Source: Cacajao melanocephalus
Taxonomy: Eukaryota; Chordata; Mammalia; Primates; Pitheciidae
Assembly: GCA_963573385.1 (NCBI GenBank)
Contig: CAUYLG010021675.1
Span: 59,281-123,280 of the forward strand
Direction: 5' to 3'
DNA: 64,000 bases
Shown here piece by piece: positions 24,933 through 36,424 of this stretch. Every line of letters begins with the position of its first letter. The stretch's first letter is position 1. Under the pieces are notes generated by a model. The model made no database searches, was not told the origin of the DNA, and was given only the letters and a program-made list of their open reading frames with translations. The position numbers and the translations under genes were made by a program.

Positions 24933-25010
24933 CAGAAGTACCACAGCCTCTGTATGGAGAGGGCCCGCACACAGCACCTGGAGCCACAGCAGTCCTCGTA
25001 GGAGCGGCAT
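24933..25010 (-). CDS. VOPP1: VOPP1 exon 3 (cysteine-rich luminal segment and start of membrane helix)
   Basis: This 78-nt exon encodes residues about 39-63, flanked by split codons for Ile38 and Trp64. The acceptor is CTCTCCACAG with the exon starting at 25010. The donor after 24933 reads TTCTG|GTAGGT. The peptide contains CRSYEDCCGSRCC, a dense cysteine cluster with a CCGxRCC core like that of Shisa-like and WBP1-type membrane proteins, which is expected to be disulfide-bonded on the luminal side. It ends LWYF, the first part of the membrane helix. The exon length is a multiple of three, so skipping it would keep the frame while removing 26 codons. Confidence 0.97.
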
Positions 25011-25439
25011 CTGTGGAGAGAGGCACAGGCTGGTCAGCACTGAGTTGGATGCAGCCGCCGAACCAGCCGTGAGGCCCAGGCTGGGCTTCAGTGTCATCAT
25101 TCTTGAAGGAAGAAATCAGTAAGGGCAAAACGGACAGAGCTGCCTCCACTGCATTTCACAGAACGAGCAGGGCAGACAGACTGTGGCCCAGAGCAAGGTG
25201 CTGAGGGAGGCACAGTCAGTGTGATGCAAAGCCCTGCGTTTACCAAGCATCCTGTGTGCCAAATCCCAACGGATTCCTTCTGGGAGGCGGCATGACCAAA
25301 GACGGGCATTACGCCTACCAGGAATGCTGCTGGGGGAGGCTCCGAGGCAGCCCAGCACCTGTATGGCGCTCACCTCTGCTCTGTCTTCAGTCCCTGACTA
25401 CGGAGAAAAGATGGAAATATCCCACCACGTCCACTGGGG

Positions 25440-25555
25440 CTAAAAGCAGAGGCTGTGGAGTTGGATAAATTGCAGGTGTGGTCCTGATCCTGCCACTTAC
25501 TAGCTGTGGGACTTCTGGCGAGCCTCAGTTTCTCCATCAGCAACACGGGTGGAAC
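25440..25555 (+). repeat. MIR SINE
   Basis: It reads 'gaggctgtggagttggataa', 'cctgatcctgccacttacta', 'gctgtgggacttctggcgag' and 'cctcagtttctccatcagca', the MIR core in forward order. Confidence 0.85.
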
Positions 25556-26119
25556 GGCAGGGGCACTGCACAGCACTGATTTAAGTTTTAAGGCCTTCAT
25601 CAGCATATCAAGTGCTGATGGCATTATTACTGCTCACGCTGCCTCCCTCCCCTCACCCCGCAACGTGTGTGAGGTTTCCAGGCCCCTGGCAGTGCAGAGC
25701 TCTCGGGGCTGTGCTCAGCAGCGGTTTCCAGAGAGCTGCCTGGGCATGAGGCCCTTGCACAGGTCTCAGGTGAGGCACTCAGTGCCCTCCACATCTCTGC
25801 CCTTCCTCAACTCTGTGTCCTCCCTGAAGAGAGACGATGCCACAAAAGAGCAAACCCTTCCGTTTCACAGAGAAGTTTTCACTAGAGCGTTTTGAGCCCA
25901 ACTGGATTGGCAGGATGAGGGGTAAGCCATTTCTCTATAATATTAAACCATTCTCTAATTGTGATCTAGGTCCCTGCCAGGTTTTTTTCCTTTAAAAAAA
26001 AAAAAGTAGCTGGGAGAAACAAACAATTCAGTCCAAGGTCTTGGGCACTGAACGTGTAGATTATTGCAGTAGATAGGGTTGTTTTATGTAGAAGTGGTGC
26101 AGAAAACTAACTAAGATGC

Positions 26120-26230
26120 GGAGTGAGTGAGGTAACGCGGCCTGGAACGCAGCAGACCCAGGCTTCAAAGCTGCTCTTCCCTGGTTGTGTACCCAGTGGG
26201 CCCGAGGCTCCTGGATGTGGTGCTGCCTCT
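26120..26230 (+). repeat. Probable MIR fragment
   Basis: 'ggaacgcagcagacccaggc' followed by 'ttcaaagctgctcttccctg' and 'gttgtgtacccagtgggccc' parallels the MIR forward core. It is diverged. Confidence 0.5.
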
Positions 26231-26483
26231 CTAAACACCTAGCACCCAGTGGCAGCTAAATCTTCTATTGTTTCAAGGACAAACTGGGCTGGGAGACACT
26301 CCCTCCCCACTCCAGCCCAATGCCATTCCACAGACAATATGGCAGCATTTACGTCCTGTCTTCCCCCGGCCCATGAACATGAATTCCTACTCACTACCCA
26401 AAGTGTTGTGATTTCCATGAGATGCTCCCATTGGCTCCCACTGAGAGTTACCTAAATGAGTGCTCAAGAATGCTGCTGGTCCT

Positions 26484-26767
<284 letters not shown>

Positions 26768-26774
26768 CTAAAGG

Positions 26775-27130
26775 GCTACTAGGAGCCTGCTCTGGGCTTT
26801 CCTGAGGGTGGAGCAGGGAAAACCGAGAGGAAACCCCTGCTGGGAGGGGCTTTCTCTCTAGAAGGGGGAGAAAATAGTAAACAAGAAAATATGAACTGTG
26901 TTAGACAGTAATAAGTTCTTCTACGGGGAAAAACAGAGCCATCCCTGGCAGGTTGAGACCACCAGGCAGCAGGCGCTCAGGGAGGACGTGCGCAGGAGGG
27001 GACGTCCGAACACAGAACATGCAGGAGTCCAGTCTGGCAATGAGGGAAGCTGGCACAGGGCCTCAGCGCTCGGGATGGGGAATGCCGGCGCCTCCGCCCT
27101 AGTGCTCCTGGCTCCACGGCTGCGTGCTAG
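26775..27130 (-). repeat. L2 LINE remnant
   Basis: 'ctctgggctttcctgagggt', then 'ggagcagggaaaaccgagag', 'tctctctagaagggggagaa', 'aacaagaaaatatgaactgt' and 'gttagacagtaataagttct' give a long ordered match to L2 read on the reverse strand. Confidence 0.75.
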
Positions 27131-27467
27131 GGAAGAGTACAGGAGCACAGGGTGTGAGTGAGCACTAGGAGAGTGAGACACCTGCGGGGCTGCTGAATCT
27201 GGGCCAGAGCCCTGTACAAACAGGACCTTCTGCAGTTCTTCTGGGCCTTCCCCTGGAATCTCATCGGTCTTAGGTGACCAATGTGTGTATGTCTATGTGT
27301 ACGGGAGAAAAGGGAGAGTTGAGGGAGATTAAGGATTTCTTGCTTTTAGCGTTGATGGAGTTTAGACAATTAACTGTAAACTGAAAGAGGTGTGACCATT
27401 TTCTCTCGTAAGTGTGCAAAGACAGGTGTCCTCAGCACTCTGGTGAGGTACATGGTGAGTGCGGGAG

Positions 27468-27995
27468 TGTGGAAGGCAGAACGCAACCATGGCCCCAAGA
27501 ATGGCACCCCTCAGAGAACACACCCTGCATAATCCCCTCCCCTTTGGTGGGCAGGACTCTGTGAATATGCCATGGTCACTCCCACCATCATGGCACATTA
27601 AATGAGATGGTGTGTTATCTAAGTCTCTGCCCTTGCAAACTGGAGATTCCCCTGCTGGCTTTGAAACAGTATTAATAGCAGCCATGTGGGAGGGCCATGT
27701 GGCCAGGACTGAGTGTGGTCTCCAGGCGCCAAGAGCAATCCCAGCAGGACCTCAGTCCTACAACCACAAGAAACCGAATTCTGCCAACAACCCAAATCAA
27801 TTCAGGCAGACTCCAAGCTCCAGGTGAGAACGCAGTCCAGCTCACTGCTTAATGTCAGCCTCGAGAGGCGGCCCTGAGCCCAGAACCCAATTGTGGTTTC
27901 CCAAACTTGAGACCTACAGAGCTGTGCAGTAATGGGGTGTAGTGTTTCAGTCTGCTACATTTAGAGTGATTTACTACATAGTAACAGAGTCAAGG
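27468..27995 (+). mobile_element. LTR-like ancient remnant, family not assigned
   Basis: It opens 'gtggaaggcagaacgcaacc' and 'atggccccaagaatggcacc', includes 'gactctgtgaatatgccatg', and ends near 'agcagacccat'-like sequence and 'actacatagtaacagagtca'. This order resembles a widespread mammalian LTR-type repeat (MaLR/ERVL class). The exact family cannot be named by eye, and the 3' third is diverged or interrupted. Confidence 0.45.
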
Positions 27996-27999
27996 AGAA

Positions 28000-30965
28000 T
28001 ACGGCTTACAGATTATAAGCACTTCTTACCTCACACCAGGTTTTGAAAGCATCCACATACAAGGTCAATATTATTAGCGCCACATGTGAAATAAGCTTAG
28101 AATAAGCTTATTAATAAGACATCAGGGATGTTGCACCTCCAGCCCGGGTCACGTCTGCAGAAGCCAATAGTGGACTTGGCCAGCATTCCAGGAAAGCGTT
28201 TTGCACAGACACTGCCTCTCCAGTAACATGGAGCCTTCCGTGACCAAACGGTCACCTTCTCTATCCCTACTTGATTTTCCTATTCTTCTTCAGCCCTGCT
28301 TTTATAAACTGCTGTGCAAACTGCAAAAGCCATGGTAACAGAGACAATATGCAAAAAACAGAGATCCGAGGTCAAATGGCCGGAGGTCCCTGAGACAGGA
28401 CCCACAGACGGGACCTCAGCAGCCACTCTTTAATAATGCCTGCACGGTTCTTCGTTCAGCTTGGAATTGCATATTGACCAGAGAGATTCCCAGAAAAGCC
28501 TGCATCATGTGATGTCAGTAATGCTCTACAGTTAGCAGATAACTTAATCATAGAGACAAAGTAAGATGCGACATTAGGTGAAAGGACGGTGTTGACTTGC
28601 AGTGAACGGCGGATGCTCCTGCAATATTAGCTGATTTCAGCTGCTGTGAGCCCACTGGGAGATTGTGGAACCATGTTATTTGGCTGCATTTTACAAAGCT
28701 GAAAACCAACTGAAAAAAAATCGGGATATCACGTTTGTGAAACCTGTATTTTGGTCAGACACCCGCACACATGCACAAAAATCTACATGTGCCAGGCTAT
28801 GACCTAAGGCACCCTTCTTCGCAGCTACTGTCAGGGAAGCCCCACATTAAAAGGCGACAGGTTCAAGCCTCTGTTGGGTCCAGGACTGGCTCCTTTCATC
28901 CTCCTGGAAGATTCTGGGTGGCCCTCAGGCTCAGGCCCCTCTGACTATGAGGTCACTTTCTGCTGTCAATAATGCTGGGCTAAGGTCCTTCTGTCTTTGT
29001 TTTCTGTCTAGGTGACACTGGCTTTAGTCAGATGGCTATTGCCATTTTTGGCCCTAATCCTACTATTCACTGTCCTGAAGTGGTCTAATTCTAGGAGATA
29101 CAGCTCTCATGAAGACACTCTCAAATGAGACACCCTGGCTAACTGCCTACCATGAACAGCCTCTGCTGCGGGTGCTGACAGTGAGGGAGGGGTGAGAAAG
29201 ATGGGGAACAGAGGCGACAGACACCTGCAGCTCAGGGGCAGCCGACCATGACCCTCTGAGCTCCTGCTGGTTCCCTCCCACTGCCCCAACACCCTCTGCC
29301 GCTGTGATGCTCCTGTCTCTCCCTCTCAGGTTTCACCCCTGACTAACGGCAGCTGCCCCAGCTCCCAGCAGAGCCAATGCTGAAGAGGTATCAATACTGG
29401 TCTCTTCAATGCTGGCAGTCATGCACTTGATATAAACAAGGAAAACAGGTATACAATAATAAATTTAGTGACTGTCATCTTTGGTGAGCTAAATTTGCTA
29501 AAATGCTTCCCTTTCAGCTTTACACTTATAACGAAGCATTTGCTGCCTGGAAATCTAAGCCCTACGGCATTCTATTTCCCATGCTGGAGGAAGCAGACTA
29601 CCAGCTTTCAGACATATGTAGAGCCCTCGTCCAGAATTCACACACATACACCCCTCAGCCTGAGAACATATCCCTCCTAGAATATTTGGAGTCTAACGGA
29701 TTACAAGTTCCTCTTTGTTGGCAAGATTCAACATCTATGTCTCTAGCTCACTTTTCAGAAACCAAATTTGGAACACCAGCAGCGAATACATGCTGTCAAC
29801 TAATTATCTCTTTCATCTCTCAAAACACAGGGATCCTTTATGCACCTTCTGTGAGCTGAAGACCCATTCACTCTCTGCATCCTTGTAGCTCATCTGCGGC
29901 CCTGGCCCGGCTCCAGTGAGGATGCTGGCAGGCCCCAGCCACTGAAAGGAGCACACAATTACTCAGGTGCTGACACTGTTACCCCTTTTCTCTCTGCTGC
30001 TTTCTTCCTTTTGAAGCTGCTGGTAAATTGGGGCCCTAAGCACACACACCTGCTGATGTTCCGAAGCGCTGCAATTACAAAGAGATATTCACTGCAACAC
30101 TGAGCTTAATTAAAGTAGTAAGCACTACCAGGCAGGCAAGCACACTGAAGACGCCCATCGTGGATGCATCAAGTCGAACGCTCCTAGTGCCTCAGAATGG
30201 CACTGCTGCTCCTAGGGACACGTGCAAGACGACGCCTTTGCAGAACACATCAGAATGGAGAAAACGGCAAGGCTTTTTTCATCTCATTCCACTCTGTGTG
30301 CCAGATGTATAAATTCTCAGACTTGCCATAGAAAGGAATGAACATTACCCTTAACTAAATCCACTCTACAGTACATCTAATTACAGTCCTGAGTCTCTGA
30401 AACACACGATACTTCAAAAGAGTGAAAAGATCAGATACAGCAGCAGACATGGGCCCCTGGACTTGCTGTTAGCCAAGTATTCCTTACTGTACCCCTGGAT
30501 ACAAATGTAGATTTCTTCTAGGTCAGAGAATGGGTAGTCCACTCTGAGAAGCTGCTGACAGGTCATTAAGTATACTACAGAGATAGAATCAGGGCGTCTG
30601 GCTTCTCTCCCCTAGTCAACGATAGGAGCTGCGGTGCCTGGGATGCGTCATGTAAAAGGAAATGTACGTCTGAGAGTCTATGGGCCACGAGTCAGACAGG
30701 CATCAGAGCAGCAAGCAAATGCAAACAGCAGGTGGTTGCTGTGGAAGTTTCTGAAGCCTAAGAAGGAAGCATGTGTTATGCTTAGCCCTGTCCAGGAGGA
30801 AAGAGGGCATGGCCACTGGACTCATTTAATTCTTAGCCTTTGGGTTACATACATCTCAAGAGTAGAAAGGATAATATACTAGGTCAAGGAATGTTCAATG
30901 TTAGTAAAGTCACAAAATCTACGTAAAAAAAAGCCAAGTGTCAGTTTGTAAACCTTTCCATGTCT
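28000..30965. other. Repeat-poor intronic stretch
   Basis: Nearly 3 kb without a recognised repeat, unusual for this window. It contains a nested 'aataagctt' direct/inverted arrangement (28090-28113) and a 118-codon plus-strand frame (29503-29859) without a recognised family. No exon is supported. Confidence 0.45.
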
Positions 30966-30967
30966 TG

Positions 30968-31325
30968 TTGCTATGGACAGAAAGTGTCTCCCCCAAACTG
31001 GTGTGTTGAAAGGCTACCCCGCAATGGGATGGTGTTAAAAGATGGGGCTTTTGGAAGGCGATCTGATCGCCAAGGTGAAGCCCTTGTGATAGGGTTGAGG
31101 TCTCTGTAAGAAGAGGCATGAAGAGGGCTTGCTGCTTGCTCCGCTCCCCACCATGTGAGGACGGAGTAAGACAGTGCCTGCGAACCACGGAGAGCCCTCA
31201 CCAGGCACCAGAGCTGATGGCACCTTGGTCTTGGACCTGCAGCCTCCAGAACTGTGAGAAATAAACACGCATTGTTTAAGCCCCGCAACCTCTGCTACTG
31301 CTGTTACAGCAGCCTGAACTTAAGC
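30968..31325 (+). mobile_element. MLT1-type LTR (ERVL-MaLR)
   Basis: It begins 'tgctatggacagaaagtgtc', with 'aatgggatggtgttaaaaga' and 'tggggcttttggaaggcgat', and continues 'ccaccatgtgaggacggagt', 'agccctcaccaggcaccaga', 'ccttggtcttggacctgcag', 'cctccagaactgtgagaaat'. This is the ordered MLT1 LTR with its AATAAA region. It is a solo LTR with no internal region. Confidence 0.85.
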
Positions 31326-31329
31326 ACCA

Positions 31330-32920
31330 CTTTAGTGATAATTAATTATATTTAAAAGGATTTATAGAAAATCATCTCTGCATCTGGTAGAGCAGCTAAA
31401 GTATGAGTAAAATATTCAGGGTGCTGGTCTAGAGGTAGAGTTGCTGGGGACTGTAACTTTTTGGGGGAGTTCGATAATCCAGTCCTTTCTCCTGCCTGCA
31501 GGATTAACCCTCAGGAGAACTTTCTCTTCAGGAAGCACTTGCTGGTACCATACCTCCTTTCTCCCACCCAGTCCCAGTCGCTCAGTGTGACAGCTGGTCT
31601 GTTTCCCTCAATCACACTGCCCCTGCCAGCTAACCCTGCTTTGCATGCTACTCATTATCACCTGCATTCTCCACAGAGCTGAGCCCACAGCACACGTTTG
31701 AAGGAGACTTCCCGAGTTAAAAGCAGGAAGTACATTCAGGCTTATCAGTGGCTTCTAATTATACCTATGAGAAATTGGGCTATCCAGAGAAACTAAACAC
31801 AGAGCCTACAAAGTTTCAGCAAAAAACTTCAAAGGGTACATGAGCCTCTGGGGGAGCAGAGGAGGGCGTCGGTCCTTAGCCACTCAGTGCCCTGGCAAAT
31901 CTTGTAAGGATGGCAGAACTCTCTGCCTCCCCTGGATCAAGGAATCCACCCAACTGTTCAGTGACTGACCATCCCCTCCAACCTACCCGGGCAGAGGCTG
32001 CCACTCCCTGCAGCAAGGCCCCAGGGCACATGCCTTCCATGACCATGGGCACTCTTCCTTGGGCAGAATCCAAGGCCAGCCCCACTAGGCGATTCCCGAC
32101 TCACACAGGCCGTCCCAGTGTCCAAAGGGACTCGCATATTCTCCCAAGACAGAAAACAATGACTAGCTTGGCACAGTTGTGGTTTCTCTTCATTGGGAAG
32201 AATCCCAGTTTACTCTCATTTCCACACTCACTGGAGCTTCCGACAGGATCAACCTTCTTAACAACTGTGACAGCCGAATCCTAATAAATCTTCCATCAAA
32301 ACTTCCAAGCTCTTCTCAGTAAGTTCTGCCTCTCCTTGCTGTACCGGTACAGTACAGTCTGGGACCCAAATAGGACCTTATGCTTATCCATAAAAAGGGT
32401 AAACTTTTGCAATTTGGCCCATTACTTTTATCCTGCCAAGAGCCTTTGGATCCTCATTCTGTCACTCAAGGCATTCACTATTCCTTCCAGTTTTGTGTCA
32501 CTGACATGAAAGGTATGAGTCAAGGTTTGCTGGGACCCAGGACTGCTGAAGGCCGCCTCTCTATGACGATAAACACACATGACTTAGCACGGCCACATTC
32601 AATAATCACAGTCGGGTCAGGGAGAAATGAGACTGGGGCCTGAAAACGAAGAGGAATCTTTCCATGCTCTAAAGCTGAAATCCAAATCCTGAGACCTTCC
32701 CAAAGTCCAGCAGGCTGCCTGAAGAAAGAAAACCAAAGGGAGAGAAAGAAGGTGGCACCATGAAGTGAGTCCTGGCTTAACCGCAAGGAGACTGGGAGAG
32801 CACAGAAAAGCAGAGTGAGGTGGGAAGACGGAAAGGTGAGAGTTCATGCACTCAGCCCACCCCACAGCCAGACGCTCTCTACTCAGATAGACATCAGTTT
32901 CAGCATCAGGATTAAACAAA
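31330..32920. other. Intronic sequence without recognised element
   Basis: C/T-rich and mixed unique sequence. No gene or clear repeat was identified. Confidence 0.45.
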
Positions 32921-32922
32921 TG

Positions 32923-32968
32923 GGCAAGTGAATTTTATGGTATGTAAATTATATCTTAATTTAGAAAA
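32923..32968 (+). repeat. Short L1M-like 3' end
   Basis: 'tgaattttatggtatgtaaa' followed by 'ttatatcttaatttagaaaa' matches the 3' terminus of an L1M element. The adjoining microsatellite probably grew from its A-rich tail. Confidence 0.5.
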
Positions 32969-33026
32969 GAGAGAGGAAGGAAGGAAGGAAGGAAGGCAGG
33001 CAGGAAGGCGGGCGGGCCGGCAGGCC
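32969..33026 (+). repeat. GGAA/GGCA/GGCG tetranucleotide microsatellite
   Basis: Five GGAA units (32975-32994) are followed by GGCA, GGCA, GGAA, GGCG, GGCG, GGCC and GGCA units, all in the same 4-nt register. Confidence 0.95.
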
Positions 33027-33223
33027 TCCTCTACCTACAATTTGTATATATGATCAACATGGCATGCCTTCCCTATTTTCATTCAAGTCAATGCTAAAGT
33101 ATTGATGATGAAGTCAATGGTGAATTCCATTAGAAACCTTCCTTCTATGTTGAGATTTTACTAATCATAATTTTATAAATACAGCGATTATATCCGTTAC
33201 AAATCCACCTACCTGGCTTATTT

Positions 33224-33754
<531 letters not shown>

Positions 33755-33756
<2 letters not shown>

Positions 33757-33848
33757 CAGAGTTTTTAAAACCACCCTTGTGTTTCTGGGATACAGGTTTT
33801 CCCAGAGTTTTTAAAACTCCACCCTTGTGTTTCTGGGGTAGAGGTTTT
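33755..33848. repeat. 46-48-nt tandem duplication at an Alu edge
   Basis: Two adjacent copies (33755-33800 and 33801-33848) both begin 'cccagagtttttaaaa' and share 'cacccttgtgtttctgg' and 'aggtttt'. The second has a 2-nt insertion and few substitutions. The first copy overlaps the last bases of the Alu. Confidence 0.95.
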
Positions 33849-34081
33849 CCCTCTTTCTCCTTTCAGTGAATTGCCGATTATTTAAAATTATTTCTATTCA
33901 ACCCTATTCTGACAAACAATCCTTCTAGTTTCTGGTTGACTAAATATAAGGTGAAAAAAATAAATCCTGACCATATGTCTCTTTCAGAGACACAGTTATT
34001 ACCAGAAACCACCTTCTCTGGAAAGTGTTTTCCATTTTCCATACAAAAGTGAAAAACAGAAGTCTGTCTATGATCTCACAT

Positions 34082-34264
34082 GAGATCCCATCTCTATAAA
34101 AAATCTTTAAAATTAGCCAGATGTGGCAGCACAAGCCTGTAGTCCTAGCGACTCGGGGGCTGAGGTGAGAGGATTGCTTGAGCCAAAGAGTCTGAGGCTG
34201 CAGTGAGCTAGGAATGCACCACTGTGCCCCAGCCTAGGTGACAGGGCAAGACCCTGTCTCAAAT
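34082..34264 (+). repeat. Alu SINE, 5' truncated
   Basis: It runs from 'gagatcccatctctataaaa' through 'attagccagatgtggcagca' to 'gcaagaccctgtctcaaa'. It is an older copy, lacking most of the left monomer. Confidence 0.9.
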
Positions 34265-34454
34265 TTATTACCAATTTTAATTTGATAATAAATTTCCTAT
34301 CATTGAAATCACACAGGCACGATAAATGCTAAAGGAATGAGCTGAGTTTGGCAATGAGATCAGGAAGAGAGAAACATTCTAGTACCTAAAAAATCTGGAC
34401 AGTTACACTGAGGTTCACACCTGGCTTACCTTCTCAGCTCTATTTTTACATGTC

Positions 34455-34811
34455 ACTGTTTGTTAAGTCTGTTCAGGCTGTTATAACAAAAGACCACAGC
34501 TTGGGCAACTTATAAACAATAGAAATTGATTGCTCATAGTTCTGGAGGCTGGGACACCCAGGATCAAGGCCCAGCAGACTGGGTATCTAGTCAGGGCTCC
34601 CTGCTTCATGAATGACATCTTGCTGCTGTGTCCTCACAGGGCAGAAGAGGGCAGGGCAGCTCCCTGCAACCTCTTGTAATCCCATTCATGTGGACAGAGC
34701 CTTCTTGACTTAAGCGCCTCCCCAAAGGCCCCACCTCTTAATAATAGTACACTGAGTATCAGGTTCCACCGCATGAATTTTGGAAGGACACACGTTCAGA
34801 CTATAGCAGCT
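34455..34811 (-). mobile_element. MLT1-type LTR (ERVL-MaLR)
   Basis: Reverse-strand MLT1 order: 'tctgttcaggctgttataac', 'acttataaacaatagaaatt', 'gctcatagttctggaggctg', 'tgctgtgtcctcacagggca', 'aggccccacctcttaataat', 'atgaattttggaaggacaca'. It is opposite in direction to the LTR at 30968, so the two do not bound one provirus. Confidence 0.85.
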
Positions 34812-35216
34812 GGTTAGTTGTTATGCAAATGCTCAGAACTCTTAAGGCTGCACTCCAGCTCTGGACTACATCCTGCCCTCTTCCACCTCTGCCACAAAAG
34901 TGAATTCCTCACTGGCTCCATTTCCTGTGTATTCTGCAAGAACTCCAAACTCCACAAGCACACAGCTGACATTCTCTACCCAGTCTTCTTCGGAATCTTT
35001 CCCGGAATCTATTCTTTTCACGGTCTCTCTCTCACTGTCTTCCCAACCAGAAACCTCTGATTTATTTGACTCCCTTTCCCTCCACACGGACTCTTCTGTG
35101 AGATGCTTTTCCTGCCCACCGCCCGTTCCTCAGCCCTGCTTCTACAGGAGGAGTCCGACTCTGCCTTCCCCTTACTACATCCACAGCCTCCTCCCCTGCT
35201 AAAGACCAGTGGACCG

Positions 35217-35879
35217 TGTTGGCATACTGTTCCCAGACCAAACGGAGGGTCAGGCTGCTATTTCTCGTGGCCCAATAATGAGATGCTGATGAACGGAGGA
35301 GGAAGAGAGTTTTTATTTCTGCAACCGGTTACTGGTAGAAGGCCTGGAAATTATCGACAGACCAACTCAAAATTACAAAGTTTTCCAGGGCCTATATACC
35401 TTCTAAGCTATATGTCTACATGTAAGTGTGCATTCATCTAAAGATATAAATGATTAACTTCTTTTAATCTATAACTAAGGTCTGAGTCCTCAAGACCTTC
35501 CTCTGGAACCTCAGTAAATTCACTTAATCTAAGTGGGTCCAGGTGCTGGGATGATTACCCTTATTATGCCTCCTGCTAAATCACAGAGGTTTGGGGAGTT
35601 CCTTCAGACCCCCGATCGTAGAGGCCTGGGGAGCTTCTTCAGATCCACAATAAAGCTTGTTCAATCCTAAACGGGTCCCGTTAAGAATGCCTTCGTTATT
35701 TTGTCATGCTTTAAGGCCCAGGAAAGGCCTAGGCAAAACTCTTGGTGGGGTTTTGTTACATTCCAGCCTTTATATGTGGGCACTGACTTTTTTTAGTTTT
35801 TAGTATTTGACTTAACCACTCAGTCGGTACTGAAACACCTGTTACGGAGGCCTGTGTTAGTGGGACCTGGCCTGCCACA
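35217..35879 (+). mobile_element. Probable solo LTR, family not assigned
   Basis: A roughly 660-bp unit with LTR-like ends (TGTTGGCATACTG...TGCCACA). It contains 'gaagagagtttttatttctg', 'ccagggcctatatacct', 'ggtctgagtcctcaagacct' and repeated 'ggggagcttcttcag'-type phrases, plus an 'aataaag' near 35651. It resembles an endogenous-retrovirus LTR, but I cannot name the family and saw no clear flanking duplication. Confidence 0.5.
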
Positions 35880-36420
35880 ACGCTGCATGCAGAAGGGAGC
35901 CTCAGCCCCTCAGAGGGCATTTGAGACCCTTCTCGCTGGGCTTCTCCCTTTTTCTATCTCATGTCCTGCCATCTACCAGGCACCCTGCACCCCAGCCCCA
36001 CGGTTCCCCACTGCACCCTGCACCTTCTGTTCCCATACCTGCACCCCTCCCACATCCTCTGACCCCTCCCTCACTTCAAAGACCAGCCCTGTGAGGTCTC
36101 TCCCAACACCATCCCCTGCTGTCCCCATCCGTCCTGCTCCTCCCTTGGCGGAACCCCCATTTCTACAGTTCTCACCATGTGCAATATTGTCATCGACTGT
36201 TAGAGGCCTCTGTCTTCCATACCAGACGTGAGCTTAAGAGCAACCCCGTCCCATTCTTCATGCATACCCCAGTTACCCACCTTGGTTCCAGAACCTTGCA
36301 AAGGTTTTGACTTAAACAGAAGGGACGTTGCCGCAGAAAAGCAACTTAGCAAAGATGGAAACAACACATTAATTAACAAGAACTCAAAAGCACACAAAGG
36401 ACATTGATTAAAATGTTAAC
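35880..36420. other. C-rich intronic sequence
   Basis: A CCCTGCACC/CCCCTCC-rich stretch with no coding support. It might be internal sequence of the element ending at 35879, but this could not be established. Confidence 0.35.
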
Positions 36421-36424
36421 ACCG

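Noticed and set aside
24929..24933. Alternative exon 3 donor 4 bp downstream (TAG|GTCGCA)
   Set aside because: It would add an in-frame TAG immediately after Trp64 and is weaker than the CTG|GTAGGT donor. The exon 4 phase also fits only the upstream site.
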